Positions 18,508-28,661 of a stretch of DNA of 59,630 bases are shown piece after piece. Every line of letters begins with the position of its first letter. Position 1 is the first letter of the stretch. The DNA comes from Frischella japonica (lineage in GTDB: Bacteria; Pseudomonadota; Gammaproteobacteria; Enterobacterales; Orbaceae). The notes under the pieces are model-generated. The model was not told the DNA's origin and did not search any database. It worked only from the letters and a program-made list of their open reading frames with translations. The stretch covers positions 1-59,630 of the forward strand of contig NZ_JABURY010000014.1 in assembly GCF_014489845.1 (NCBI RefSeq), given 5' to 3'. The position numbers were made by a program, and so were the translations under genes.

Positions 18508-19743
18508 TTAATAACCATTTAAAATTTTAACCGGATCAACGTTACAGGCTCTTCTGGCTGGGTAATAACTGGCAATTAATGTTAATAATAATGAAGTAAA
18601 AAATACTATGATTACATCACTTAGGTGAATTTCTGAAGGCAGAAAATCAATAAAATAGATATGACTATTGAGCAACGAATGACCAAGTAATACTTCTACA
18701 CCTTTCACTATCTGTGATAATTGGCTGGAAATGCTTACCCCTAATACTACACCAACTAAGCTTCCAATTAATCCTGAAATAACGCCATAGCAAATAAATG
18801 TTTGGCTAATCAGTCGGTTATTCGCCCCTAATGTTTTAAGAATAGCTATTTCTCGTTGTTTATCCTTAACAGCAATAACCAAAGTTGAAACAATACTAAA
18901 ACATGCTACACTAATAACGATAATCATAGCAAGATACATAATTTGCCGAATCATTTGAATATCATGGTACATATAACCATAGCTACGTTCCCAACTGGAG
19001 GTTAAAATCGGTTGATAGAGATTTAACTTAATGCGATTAATAACGTAATTGGCTTGATAAATATCTTTAACATTAACCTGAATACCCGTGACACTGTCAC
19101 CTATTTGTAAATATTTCTGAGCATCAATCAGAGGAAGCAAAGCAAGCTCATTACCTAAACTGCCACTAAAATTCATGATACCTACCACTTGCAATCTTAT
19201 ACGTCTAGGTTGTTTTAATTGTCCTGCTGAATCAGAAGAGGGAATCATTAATGTAATCCACTCCCCTTCTTTTACCGCCAATGATTGAGCTAAACCAATA
19301 CCAATTAAAATTTGTTTACTATTTGGTTTAAATTCTTGCCATCGATTAGCTAAAATATACTTTGGTAAGCGACTAGTTTGTGCTTCCTGTTCAAGATCAA
19401 TTCCTTGTACTTGTACAGCCTTTAATTTATTACCATTTTCCAATAATCCGGTAAAACGGATAAAGGGAGCTGATGAAATAATTTCTGGATTTTGATCAAT
19501 TTGTTGTTGAACAGTTCGCCAATTAGTTAATCGTCCATTTGCTGCAAAAAATTCACCATGTGGAATCACGGATAATACTCGGTTATGCAATTCCCGTTCA
19601 AAACCATTCATAGCACTTAACCCAATAATTAACGCAGCAATACCAATTGCAATACTGGCGGTCGAAATAACCGAAATCAGGGATAACATAGCACTTTGTT
19701 TACGCCCTTTTCTAAATCTTTTTGCCAAAACCAAAGCCAACAT
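18508..19743 (-). CDS. lolE: Lipoprotein-releasing ABC transporter permease LolE
   Basis: A 411-residue permease of the LolC/LolE family (E. coli LolE 414). In the inner membrane, LolCDE releases outer-membrane lipoproteins to LolA. It has an N-terminal transmembrane segment after KRFRKGRKQ, a large periplasmic domain (about residues 45-265) and three C-terminal transmembrane helices within the FtsX-like domain (VDPVKILNGY at the end). The order lolC-lolD-lolE and the sequence AMNGFERELHNRVL identify it as LolE. It starts 4 bp after the lolD stop. Confidence 0.95.
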   Translation of the reverse strand: MLALVLAKRFRKGRKQSAMLSLISVISTASIAIGIAALIIGLSAMNGFERELHNRVLSVIPHGEFFAANGRLTNWRTVQQQIDQNPEIISSAPFIRFTGLLENGNKLKAVQVQGIDLEQEAQTSRLPKYILANRWQEFKPNSKQILIGIGLAQSLAVKEGEWITLMIPSSDSAGQLKQPRRIRLQVVGIMNFSGSLGNELALLPLIDAQKYLQIGDSVTGIQVNVKDIYQANYVINRIKLNLYQPILTSSWERSYGYMYHDIQMIRQIMYLAMIIVISVACFSIVSTLVIAVKDKQREIAILKTLGANNRLISQTFICYGVISGLIGSLVGVVLGVSISSQLSQIVKGVEVLLGHSLLNSHIYFIDFLPSEIHLSDVIIVFFTSLLLTLIASYYPARRACNVDPVKILNGY

Positions 19744-19747
19744 AGCA

Positions 19748-20461
19748 TTATCCTTGTTGTTTTAATAATGATAGTGAACCTGAGGTCATAACAAATTGCT
19801 GCTGCATTTTTCGCGCCAATTGTAAATCATGAGTAACGACTAAAAATGCTGTACCTTGTTTTTGATTCAAATCGATCAGTAATTCAAATATAGATTCGGC
19901 AGTGGCTTGATCTAAGTTACCCGTTGGCTCATCTGCCATAACAATCGACGGATGATTAATTAATGCGCGACCAATAGCAATACGTTGACGTTCCCCCCCC
20001 GAAAGTTCCGAAGGGCGATGTTTAGCACGATGTAATAAATTAACCGCTTCCAACATTGCCAAAGCGCGTTCTTGAGCTTCTTGATTGGGAATTCCACTTA
20101 TCATTAAAGGCATAGCAATATTTTCAAGCGCACTAAAGTCAGAAAGTAGATGATGAAATTGATAAACAAAACCAATTTCTTTGTTACGTAATTTTGCTTT
20201 TTCATTTTCAGATAGTTGATTAATTGAGTGAGATCTAAATAAAATATCACCCGAAGATGCACTATCTAAACCACCTAACAAATGCAGTAATGTGCTTTTA
20301 CCTGAGCCTGAACTGCCAATAATGGATGTTAAGGTATTGGGATAGATATCAAAAGTGATCGATTTTAATACTTCAGTAATGACTTTACCTTCTTGGTAAT
20401 TTTTACAAAGGTTTAACGTCGATATTAACGGTTGACTTTCCATAGTATATGCATCATTCAT
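19748..20461 (-). CDS. lolD: Lipoprotein-releasing ABC transporter ATPase LolD
   Basis: A 237-residue ATPase (E. coli LolD 233). Walker A is GSSGSGKST, the Q-loop lies in [10 protein letters not shown] (the LolD signature), the ABC signature is LSGGERQR and Walker B is IVMADEPTG, followed by the H-loop in VVTHDLQ. I place the start at the ATG at 20461 ([10 protein letters not shown]), which overlaps the lolC stop by 8 bp (ATGAATGA), suggesting translational coupling. The longer frame to 20521 would run deep into lolC and adds non-homologous hydrophobic residues. A second possible start is the Met at 20443. Confidence 0.95.
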   Translation of the reverse strand: MNDAYTMESQPLISTLNLCKNYQEGKVITEVLKSITFDIYPNTLTSIIGSSGSGKSTLLHLLGGLDSASSGDILFRSHSINQLSENEKAKLRNKEIGFVYQFHHLLSDFSALENIAMPLMISGIPNQEAQERALAMLEAVNLLHRAKHRPSELSGGERQRIAIGRALINHPSIVMADEPTGNLDQATAESIFELLIDLNQKQGTAFLVVTHDLQLARKMQQQFVMTSGSLSLLKQQG

Positions 20462-21644
20462 AACGCAATGCCTCTGCCGGTTGAATATTAGCTGCACGAT
20501 AAGCAGGATAAAGAGTAGCAAAAATTGATAATAGAAATAAGGCTAAAAAAACAGTCAGCACTTGCTGAAAATTGACATCTGAAGGTAGTGGAATTCCTGC
20601 AAAACTTAATCCAAATTTTGCGAGATACAAAGCAACAATCAAACCAAATAAGCATCCGATTACCGAACCTATAATTCCGGAACTAGCACCTTGAATAATA
20701 AAAATTAGCATTGTTCGATGACGATTTAAACCTTGTGTTTTCAAAATCGCGATTTCGTTCTGTTTTTCCATCACCAACAAACTTAAAGAAGTAATGATAT
20801 TAAAGGCTGCTACAATAACAATCAAACTAATCAATAGAGCCATAACATTTTTTTCCATGCTGATTGCCTGAAATAATTCACCACGCTTTTCACGCCAATC
20901 TTCAAATTGCATATTTTTTGGTAATGATTGTGAAACAATATTATCGATAGCTAATGGATTATCTAGCATTAACCGCCAACTGGTTATGGTATTATCAGGA
21001 TAACGTAGTAATCTGGCTGCATCATGGATATTAAGGTAAATAATTGACTGATCAATATCACGATTTACTGAGAAAATTCCGCTAATTTTAAAAATTCTTT
21101 GACTGGGTATTTTTCCAATTGGTGTAATTTGGCTAGCATCTGTCACCATTAATCGTAACTTATCACCTACAGAGACATTTAATGACTCAGCAAGCTTACT
21201 ACCCACAATAATGTTATATTTTCCTTGTTTTAAGTCTGACAATTTCCCATCATACAAGTAAGGAACAATCGGATCAAATTCTTGAGGATCAATACCAATC
21301 ATCGTACTCATGGTTAAATTGTTTGGACTTTGAATTATTGCATCACCCGTTACTAAGGGTGTGATGTGCATAATGTGTTTATTTGCAGGAACTATTGAAC
21401 TGGGATAAGTTGTTAATGACAAACGATGGTCCGCTGTTGTCAATTGCGCTTGAGGAATAAATTGTAAAATATTTCTTTGCATCTCATTTTCAAAGCCATT
21501 CATAACTGACATAATGACAATTAAGCCAAATGCACCTAATATAATACCAATCATAGATAGCCAAGAAACAAAGCGACCAAAATTGTCCGCTTTTCGACTA
21601 AAAGCATAACGTAAGCCGATATAAAACGGCAATGGATGAAACAT
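20454..21644 (-). CDS. lolC: Lipoprotein-releasing ABC transporter permease LolC
   Basis: A 396-residue permease (E. coli LolC 399) and the first gene of the lolCDE operon. It begins [20 protein letters not shown] as expected for LolC. It has one N-terminal transmembrane helix, a periplasmic domain that binds LolA, and three C-terminal helices ending [11 protein letters not shown]. The gene is divergent from mfd across 291 bp. Confidence 0.95.
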   Translation of the reverse strand: MFHPLPFYIGLRYAFSRKADNFGRFVSWLSMIGIILGAFGLIVIMSVMNGFENEMQRNILQFIPQAQLTTADHRLSLTTYPSSIVPANKHIMHITPLVTGDAIIQSPNNLTMSTMIGIDPQEFDPIVPYLYDGKLSDLKQGKYNIIVGSKLAESLNVSVGDKLRLMVTDASQITPIGKIPSQRIFKISGIFSVNRDIDQSIIYLNIHDAARLLRYPDNTITSWRLMLDNPLAIDNIVSQSLPKNMQFEDWREKRGELFQAISMEKNVMALLISLIVIVAAFNIITSLSLLVMEKQNEIAILKTQGLNRHRTMLIFIIQGASSGIIGSVIGCLFGLIVALYLAKFGLSFAGIPLPSDVNFQQVLTVFLALFLLSIFATLYPAYRAANIQPAEALRYE

Positions 21645-21893
21645 ATTTATTTCTCTAAAATCAAAAAGATGAGTTTTTCTTGCTTTGATGTTGTGATAAA
21701 AATGACTTCATAATATCGGCAAATAAACCTGATATCAAGTGTTAGCTAACGGTGGAATATTTTAAATTGTCAATAATGAACTAGAAATAGCTCAGACCTT
21801 AAAATATGTATAAATATACAATAACTTAAATAACGATATAAAAGAGATGCAAATTTAACCATCAAATTTGACTGTAATTTTTAACGTTTACTG

Positions 21894-21899
21894 TATAAT
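21894..21899 (+). promoter_or_regulatory. Candidate -10 box of mfd
   Basis: A perfect TATAAT lies 37 bp before the mfd start. TTGACT lies upstream at 21868, but with a 20-base spacer, longer than optimal. The remaining lolC-mfd gap (21645-21890) shows no further element that I can name. Confidence 0.4.
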
Positions 21900-21935
21900 T
21901 AGACATTAATTAACGATTTATTTTGATAATTTATT

Positions 21936-24900
21936 ATGTCTAATATAAAAATACCCCATAAATATGGCCAAATACAAGAGTATGGGCAATTAGTGGGGGC
22001 AGCCTTTTCTCTTTTTTGCGCTCAAGTACTTGCCCAGCATCAAGGTCCGGTTCTCATAATTACCGATGACATGCAACAAACGACACGTTTGAAAGATGAA
22101 TTAAAACAATATAATACTAGCTTTCCAACATTATTATTCCCAGATTGGGAAACACTGCCTTATGATAGTTTTTCACCGCATCAAGATATTATTTCTGAAC
22201 GTTTATCGACCCTTTATCAATTACCCCATCTTTCTAAAGGTGCATTGATAATTCCAATCAATACCTTAATGCAAAAAGTTTGTCCAAACTCCTATTTGGC
22301 TGGTCATGTATTTATAATGCAAAAAGGACAACGTTTATCGCGTGAAGGATTAATTTTGCAACTTGAAAATGCCGGCTATCGACATGTAAGTCAGGTAATG
22401 GAACATGGTGAATATACAACTCGTGGCGCTTTGTTTGATGTTTTTCCAATGGGAAGTCAAGCACCCTATCGCATCGACTTTTTTGATGATGAAATAGATA
22501 GTATTCGTATTTTTGATGTTGAAACGCAACGAACTCAGCAAGTATTTGACCAGATCCAATTATTGCCAGCACATGAATTTCCATTTGACCAGTCGGCGAT
22601 CGAACTATTTCGTTCACAATGGCGAGAAAAATTTCCAGTTCGACTTGATTCAGAAAGTATATATCAGCAAGTATCAAAACATATCTTACCTACAGGCATC
22701 GAATATTGGCAAAGGTTGTTTTTTAATGAACCGCTGATTTCTTTATTTGACTATCTGCCAACCAATACTTTATTAATCACCACCGAACAATTATCAAGTT
22801 TTGCTGAAAAATTCTGGCAAGATATTAAAGCGCGTTTTGACAGTCGCAATGTTGACCCGATGCGCCCATTACTCAGACCAGACGAAATTTGGTATAAAGT
22901 TGATGAAATATTTTCAAAATTTAAGCAATATCCACGGCTAATTCTAAGTCAACAGCGATTAACTGGTAAAAATGCCACAAATTTGAATTATGATCTATTA
23001 CCTAATTTAGCAATTCAAATCCAACAGAAAGAACCTTACCAGAATTTCTTACAATTTATTGAAAATTTTTCAGGTAATATCGTCTTTTCTGTTGAATCAG
23101 AAGGTCGCCGTGAAGCATTACAAGATATTCTTCATCGTATTAAAATCTTTCCAAAATTGATACAGCGTTTCGAAGAAATCACGCCTCTATCATCTAAACA
23201 GTTTTATTTAATGATTGGTGCAAGCGAAAATGGATTTATTGACCACGTTGACAATTTTGCCCTTATTACCGAAAATGAACTCCTTGGCCGACGTATTATC
23301 CGTCGTCGAAAAGAGAGCAAACAATCGATTAATACCGATGCTTTAATTGGCAGCTTGGCTGAACTAGTACCAGGAAAACCCGTTGTTCATTTAGAACATG
23401 GTGTTGGTCGCTATGCCGGATTAACAACTTTAGAAGCTGGTGGTATTACTGCTGAATATTTAATATTACTCTATGCTAATAACACAAAGCTTTATGTGCC
23501 TGTCTCATCATTAAATTTAATCAGTCGCTATTCAGGTGGGGATGAGGAAAATGCGCCTTTAAATAAACTCGGTACTGATGCTTGGAGCAAAGCACGTCTT
23601 AAAGCGGCCGAAAAAGTACGTGATGTAGCAGCCGAATTATTGGACATCTATGCTCAACGTGAAACCAAACCTGGTTTTGCATTTAAGCAAGATCGAGAAC
23701 AATATGAACTATTTTGTCAAAGCTTTCATTATCAGGAAACTGATGACCAATTAAATGCCATTGGCGCAGTGATCGGTGATATGTGTTCTCCCTATGCCAT
23801 GGATCGACTGGTTTGCGGTGATGTCGGTTTCGGTAAAACTGAAGTGGCAATGCGGGCAGCATTTTTAGCGGTCATCAATCATAAACAGGTTGCCGTCTTA
23901 GTTCCCACCACCCTACTCGCACAACAACATTATGAAAATTTCTGTGATCGTTTTGCAAATTGGCCGATTCGAATTGAATCCTTATCACGCTTTAAAACCG
24001 TAAAACAACAGCAACAAATTATTCAAGCGCTAGAAGAAGGCAAAGTGGATATTGTAATTGGCACACATAAACTACTACAAGCCGATGTGAAATGGCGTGA
24101 TTTAGGTTTATTGATAGTTGATGAAGAACATCGATTTGGTGTCAGACAGAAAGAACGTATTAAAGCAATGCGGGCCAATGTCGATATCCTAACCTTAACC
24201 GCAACGCCAATTCCAAGAACCCTAAATATGGCAATGAGTGGTATGCGTGATTTGTCCATTATTGCCACAGCACCCGCCAGAAGATTGGCTGTGAAAACCT
24301 TTGTACGTGAATATGATAATTATGTTATTCGCGAAGCGATATTAAGAGAAATTTTACGTGGTGGGCAAGTCTATTATTTACATAATGACGTCGCTGATAT
24401 CGAAAAAATACGCGAAAACATACAAGAGCTAATCCCTGAAGCTAGGGTTGCTGTCGGTCATGGACAAATGCATGAAAGAGAACTAGAACGTGTAATGAAT
24501 GATTTTCATCATCAGCGATACAACTTATTAATATGTACTACTATTATTGAAACGGGCATTGATGTTCCCAATGCCAATACGATTATTATCGAGCGAGCTG
24601 ATAAATTTGGTTTAGCACAACTCCATCAGTTAAGAGGACGAGTTGGTCGCTCTTACCATCAAGCTTATGCTTATTTATTAACACCATCACCGAAAGCGCT
24701 TAGCAAAGATGCCAAAAAACGGCTTGAAGCAATTGCTTCACTTGAAGATTTAGGTGCAGGTTTTGCTTTAGCTACCCACGATTTGGAAATACGTGGTGCA
24801 GGAGAGTTGTTGGGAGAAGATCAAAGTGGCCAAATCGAATCGATAGGTTTTAATTTATATATTGAATTACTTGATGAAGCCGTAAAATCACTTAAATCAG

Positions 24901-25382
24901 GCAAAGAACCCTCCTTAGAATCACTATTAAATCATCAACAAACGGAAATCGAATTAAGGTTACCTACGTTAATTCCCGATGATTTCATTGCCGATGTCAA
25001 TACTCGTTTATCGCTATATAAACGTATAGCATCCGTCGAAAACAGTGATCAGCTTACTGACATTAAAATCGAGATGATCGACCGATTTGGCAAACTACCC
25101 GATCCAGTCATTTTTTTATTAATAACGACAAAATTTCGTCTAACTGCTCACCAACTTGGGATTACAAAGTTAGAATTAACGGAAAAAGGTGGTTATATTG
25201 AATTCGGAACAGCAAATCAAATTGCTATCGATTATCTAATCAGTCTTATTCAAACCGATCCGAGAAGCTACCGTTTAGACGGACAAAATCGCTTAAAATT
25301 ACTCAAGACCAGTTTAGATAGACAACAACGCATAGATTATATTGATAGTTTATTAGAGCAATTTAAAAATAACAAAGGATGA
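21936..25382 (+). CDS. mfd: Transcription-repair coupling factor Mfd
   Basis: Full length at 1148 residues, as in E. coli. Mfd removes RNA polymerase stalled at DNA lesions and recruits UvrA. In order there are the UvrB-homology region (FPDWETLPYDSFSPHQDIIS, then RGALFDVFP), the RNA-polymerase-interacting CarD-like domain (PGKPVVHLEHGVGRYAGL), and the RecG-like translocase. The translocase has Walker A GDVGFGKTEVA, the DEEH box VDEEHRFG, TATPIPRTL and QLRGRVGRS. The C-terminal TRCF domain is complete. The next gene follows after 19 bp. Confidence 0.98.
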   Translation: MSNIKIPHKYGQIQEYGQLVGAAFSLFCAQVLAQHQGPVLIITDDMQQTTRLKDELKQYNTSFPTLLFPDWETLPYDSFSPHQDIISERLSTLYQLPHLSKGALIIPINTLMQKVCPNSYLAGHVFIMQKGQRLSREGLILQLENAGYRHVSQVMEHGEYTTRGALFDVFPMGSQAPYRIDFFDDEIDSIRIFDVETQRTQQVFDQIQLLPAHEFPFDQSAIELFRSQWREKFPVRLDSESIYQQVSKHILPTGIEYWQRLFFNEPLISLFDYLPTNTLLITTEQLSSFAEKFWQDIKARFDSRNVDPMRPLLRPDEIWYKVDEIFSKFKQYPRLILSQQRLTGKNATNLNYDLLPNLAIQIQQKEPYQNFLQFIENFSGNIVFSVESEGRREALQDILHRIKIFPKLIQRFEEITPLSSKQFYLMIGASENGFIDHVDNFALITENELLGRRIIRRRKESKQSINTDALIGSLAELVPGKPVVHLEHGVGRYAGLTTLEAGGITAEYLILLYANNTKLYVPVSSLNLISRYSGGDEENAPLNKLGTDAWSKARLKAAEKVRDVAAELLDIYAQRETKPGFAFKQDREQYELFCQSFHYQETDDQLNAIGAVIGDMCSPYAMDRLVCGDVGFGKTEVAMRAAFLAVINHKQVAVLVPTTLLAQQHYENFCDRFANWPIRIESLSRFKTVKQQQQIIQALEEGKVDIVIGTHKLLQADVKWRDLGLLIVDEEHRFGVRQKERIKAMRANVDILTLTATPIPRTLNMAMSGMRDLSIIATAPARRLAVKTFVREYDNYVIREAILREILRGGQVYYLHNDVADIEKIRENIQELIPEARVAVGHGQMHERELERVMNDFHHQRYNLLICTTIIETGIDVPNANTIIIERADKFGLAQLHQLRGRVGRSYHQAYAYLLTPSPKALSKDAKKRLEAIASLEDLGAGFALATHDLEIRGAGELLGEDQSGQIESIGFNLYIELLDEAVKSLKSGKEPSLESLLNHQQTEIELRLPTLIPDDFIADVNTRLSLYKRIASVENSDQLTDIKIEMIDRFGKLPDPVIFLLITTKFRLTAHQLGITKLELTEKGGYIEFGTANQIAIDYLISLIQTDPRSYRLDGQNRLKLLKTSLDRQQRIDYIDSLLEQFKNNKG

Positions 25383-25401
25383 ATGACAAAAGGAAAAAAT
25401 A

Positions 25402-26910
25402 ATGAAAAAAAAATTAATTACCCTAGGAATTTTAGCAACTATAGGAATAGCTTACACAGGAAGTTCTTGGTATTTTGGTAATAAAATAAGGAGTGAATTT
25501 ACCCAAAAATTGCCACAAATCGAGAGTGAATTTAATTCATTTTTAAAAGACACATCATCTTTGTTTGATGATATTGAAGTCAAATTATCCATTGCAGAGT
25601 ATGAGCAAAACATTTTTACCAGTAACATTAAGGTTAAACTTTCATTAAACCGAACTTATGGTTTAGAACTTTATCAACGCGCTGAGTTAACTGAATTAGG
25701 CTATGATTTTGAAAAAGAACTGATGAATTTTAACGATGCGCTAACTATTTTCCATGGGCCATTTCCAATCTATAGCTTATTAAACGGTGATGCCATTCCA
25801 AAACAAGCAGTGATCACCTATCAATTAAAAAAAGATTTATTTAATAAAGAATTACAAAATGTGGTAGGTAATAAACCCTTACTAAACATGGAAACAAAAA
25901 TTGATTTTATTGGTAACACAACGACCATTTTAACGACACCAGCTATTAATTATAAATCGGATGAAATGGAAAGAAATACCTTTATTTCTAGTGCAAATAA
26001 ATTAACCATAAATCAAACCACAGACATGAATAAGTCTGTAAAAGATATCAATTTAAATATTAAAAAGTTTCAATTTTCAATTGCTAATCAATCCTTTTAT
26101 TTAAAGCTAAATATTGATGATTTATATTTAACCGGCAGCCAAATGGTAGATTTGGTTAAACAAAATATTAACACTAACTTAGATTTTCAATTAAACAATT
26201 TAAACCTATTGGTTAATAAGGAGAATTTAGATTTTAACAAGATTAAATTAAAAACTAATGTTAATGGTAAATATTGCATGAATAGTATTAAGAATATTCA
26301 ATTTGATATCGATCAAATTATCTATGGCAAACAAAATCTTGGACAATTTAATAGCGAGGTCAATTTTATCTGTAATGTTAATATAAACCACGATCAGGAG
26401 ATTAACCACCAAACAAACAAAATTGAAGTAGATATTGCTAATATGTCTCTCGACACTACGAATGGCAAACTAAGTGCGGCATATAAAATAAAATGGTCTG
26501 ATCATAGACCAAGCTTTACAACCATGTTAAAAAAAATATTAGATATAATGATTGCCCCTGAAACTGTAATAAATTCCGATTCATACTTACAATATAAAAG
26601 GCATATTCAATTACCAGTTAAAGCATTGGCAATGTTATCTGCTAAAACTCGTAATGTAGAAAATGAAACTGTGTTAATTAATCGTGCTTTATATAATCCA
26701 AAAACTTGGCTCGGTGCAACAGAAATATCTATAGTAGACGGGAGGATCCATTACCCCTTGTTTTTGATTAATAATGATACTATTGAGAGTAATATTTCAT
26801 TTTCTACAATTGATAAACAATTTTATATTAATAATAAATCGGTTGATCCATCTTCTCGCTACGAAATCTCCAATAACTTTAGACATAATAGATTTTTTGA
26901 TAGCTATTGA
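25402..26910 (+). CDS. YdgA-like DUF945 protein
   Basis: A 502-residue protein, the same length as E. coli YdgA, with an uncleaved N-terminal signal anchor (MKKKLITLGILATIGIAYTG then SSWYFGNKI, matching the YdgA start). HGPFPI in the first third is the hallmark of the family, and the pattern of long beta-strands is kept (amphipathic repeats of about 12 residues). It should be periplasmic and attached to the inner membrane. The function of DUF945 proteins is not firmly established. The position right after mfd suggests co-transcription but no functional link is evident. Confidence 0.8.
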   Translation: MKKKLITLGILATIGIAYTGSSWYFGNKIRSEFTQKLPQIESEFNSFLKDTSSLFDDIEVKLSIAEYEQNIFTSNIKVKLSLNRTYGLELYQRAELTELGYDFEKELMNFNDALTIFHGPFPIYSLLNGDAIPKQAVITYQLKKDLFNKELQNVVGNKPLLNMETKIDFIGNTTTILTTPAINYKSDEMERNTFISSANKLTINQTTDMNKSVKDINLNIKKFQFSIANQSFYLKLNIDDLYLTGSQMVDLVKQNINTNLDFQLNNLNLLVNKENLDFNKIKLKTNVNGKYCMNSIKNIQFDIDQIIYGKQNLGQFNSEVNFICNVNINHDQEINHQTNKIEVDIANMSLDTTNGKLSAAYKIKWSDHRPSFTTMLKKILDIMIAPETVINSDSYLQYKRHIQLPVKALAMLSAKTRNVENETVLINRALYNPKTWLGATEISIVDGRIHYPLFLINNDTIESNISFSTIDKQFYINNKSVDPSSRYEISNNFRHNRFFDSY

Positions 26911-27240
26911 TGAGGTGGCAATAGCGAAAGGAATGGAATAAATGATAGTGGAAAAAAATGGCAAACAGGGTGTAAGAGTTGCGAATGTAAAGCATTTAGG
27001 ATAGATAGTAAGTAAATCACAATATGAAAATATCCAACATTTATATTTGTCCAGTGAAAGATAATATTTTAGATTGATATAGTCTGTTTTGCTGATGGTT
27101 GTGTTTACTAATTAGAAAACCTTTATCATGGAATCGCCCCATAAAAAGAGCCGTTTATTTTAGTCTTGTCATTAGAACGTAAGAACTTAGTCTATCGCAT
27201 CAGGATATCAATTGTATATCCTGATGCAAATATTAGCGCT
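26911..27240. other. 330-bp gap with possible transposase remnant
   Basis: No intact gene is present. On the plus strand around 26942-27015, KNGKQ in one frame continues after a frame change as CKSCECKAF. That recalls the zinc-ribbon start of IS1-type transposases (NGK-x-x-Y-x-CK-x-C-x-x-x-F). The remainder has scattered stops. A palindrome at 27197-27227 closes the gap beside the riboflavin synthase stop. Confidence 0.35.
27197..27227. terminator. 12-bp palindrome after riboflavin synthase
   Basis: GCATCAGGATAT pairs perfectly with ATATCCTGATGC across a seven-base loop, 13 bp beyond the stop of the minus-strand riboflavin synthase gene. No T-tract follows, so termination is plausible by position but not typical. 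Confidence 0.5.
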
Positions 27241-27858
27241 TCAATTTCGATCTTCTCGCATAGCTATAATTCGTTCGACCGTATCAACAATAGCTTGTGT
27301 TTGGGAATCAATCTCAATATTTACGCAATCCCCCTCTCGTTTATATTTTAAGGTAGTTATGGCTAATGTCTCAGGAATTAAATGAATCAAAAATTGATTA
27401 TTTTTAACTTCGCCAACCGTTAAGCTAGCGCCATCTATACCAATAAACCCTTTATATAAGACATATTTCATAAATACCAGCGGCATCTCTAATCGCATAG
27501 TACAGTTAGTTGCTGTTGTCATGATATTTTTGATTTTAGCCGTACAAGAAATATGCCCTGACATAATATGTCCACCAACTTCATCACCATATCTAGCACT
27601 ACGTTCAATATTAACAAAATCACCCGCTTTTTTATTACCTAATGTGGTAATGGCAAGCGTTTCTTGCATAATATCAAAATTCACGCTATTAGCTGTAACT
27701 TGGGTTACGGTTAAACAACACCCATCATTTGCTATCGAAGCGCCGATTGCAATATTTTTAGTTAAGTGATGTGGAAGTTCCACCTGGATAGTACGTAGTT
27801 TATCATGATCAACAATTTTGATGATCTTCCCAACGCCTTGTACAATACCGGTAAACAT
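27241..27858 (-). CDS. ribE: Riboflavin synthase, alpha subunit
   Basis: A 205-residue riboflavin synthase (called ribC or ribE in enterobacteria; E. coli 213 residues). It dismutates two 6,7-dimethyl-8-ribityllumazine molecules to riboflavin. Two lumazine-binding repeats are visible. The first begins MFTGIVQG and contains NDGCCLTVT and ETLAITTLG. The second contains GHIMSGHIS, GFIGIDGASLTVGEV and PETLAITTLKYKREGDCVNIE. It stands alone. I see no FMN riboswitch upstream. Confidence 0.96.
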   Translation of the reverse strand: MFTGIVQGVGKIIKIVDHDKLRTIQVELPHHLTKNIAIGASIANDGCCLTVTQVTANSVNFDIMQETLAITTLGNKKAGDFVNIERSARYGDEVGGHIMSGHISCTAKIKNIMTTATNCTMRLEMPLVFMKYVLYKGFIGIDGASLTVGEVKNNQFLIHLIPETLAITTLKYKREGDCVNIEIDSQTQAIVDTVERIIAMREDRN

Positions 27859-28045
27859 ATATCGATTCCTGTTAAAAAAAGTAATAAGGTTATTTTAGCA
27901 TTTTTTTCTCTTTTAATAACCTCATACAGCAAAGTGATAATTCATCTTTACCAACATATTATTTACTTAAAGCATGTTATTCTATTGCATGACATCGTAT
28001 AATAATATCCCTATAAAATAACGAGATAATAAAGGATAGACACTT

Positions 28046-28420
28046 ATGTTAAAAGCCATCGTGGCAATTATTATTGGTTCAAGCTTGGGGGGGTTAAGTC
28101 GCTGGTTATTATCTACTCGATTCAATCCACTTTTAACTATCCCATTTGGTACTTTATTATCAAACTTGTTAGCTGGTTATATAATTGGTTATGCTCTGAT
28201 GTTTTTTACTAATCATCCAAATATTACGCCTGAATGGCGGTTATTGATTATGACTGGTTTCTGTGGTGGGTTATCTACGTTTTCTACCTTTTCGGTTGAG
28301 GTAATATTATTTTTTCAACGAGGTCAAATAGGATTAGGTTGTATAACAATTTTAATGCATGTTATTGGATCGTTAGTCATGACTATTTTAGGCATTATGA
28401 CATTTAACTGGTTAAAATAG
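28046..28420 (+). CDS. crcB: Fluoride channel CrcB/Fluc
   Basis: A 124-residue membrane protein with four hydrophobic helices that forms a dual-topology fluoride exporter. Signature segments are GGLSRWLLS in helix 1, PFGTLLSNLLAGYIIGY in helix 2 (with the conserved polar Asn), and GFCGGLSTFSTFSVEV in helix 3, carrying the phenylalanine/Ser-Thr track and the sodium-site loop. A ribosome-binding site (AAAGGA) precedes the ATG. No fluoride riboswitch is visible in the 180 bp upstream. Confidence 0.95.
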   Translation: MLKAIVAIIIGSSLGGLSRWLLSTRFNPLLTIPFGTLLSNLLAGYIIGYALMFFTNHPNITPEWRLLIMTGFCGGLSTFSTFSVEVILFFQRGQIGLGCITILMHVIGSLVMTILGIMTFNWLK

Positions 28421-28661
28421 ATAGTGATAGTGAAGATAATATGCTTAGAACATGATGGTTAACATTCAAGTAGATCATTTCACAGTATTCTTAAACCTAG
28501 TATCGAAAACAAGTAAAACAGATTACTTTAGAATATTAATGATTAATATATTATAGCTGGTAATGTTCTAGGAACACGGAGCACATTATTATATTATCTA
28601 ACACATATATATCTGTTAATATTGAATAAAATTGATAGTTTCAATCGCTAGGTCTCCCAAA

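Noticed and set aside
22312-22677. 121-codon frame on the minus strand inside mfd
   Set aside because: It is antisense to a fully conserved part of Mfd; codon structure belongs to mfd and no start signal is seen.
27166-27351. 61-codon plus-strand frame overlapping the 3' end of riboflavin synthase
   Set aside because: It crosses the palindrome and runs antisense to conserved codons.
27859-28045. FMN or fluoride riboswitch between ribE and crcB
   Set aside because: Neither conserved core is visible by eye on either strand.
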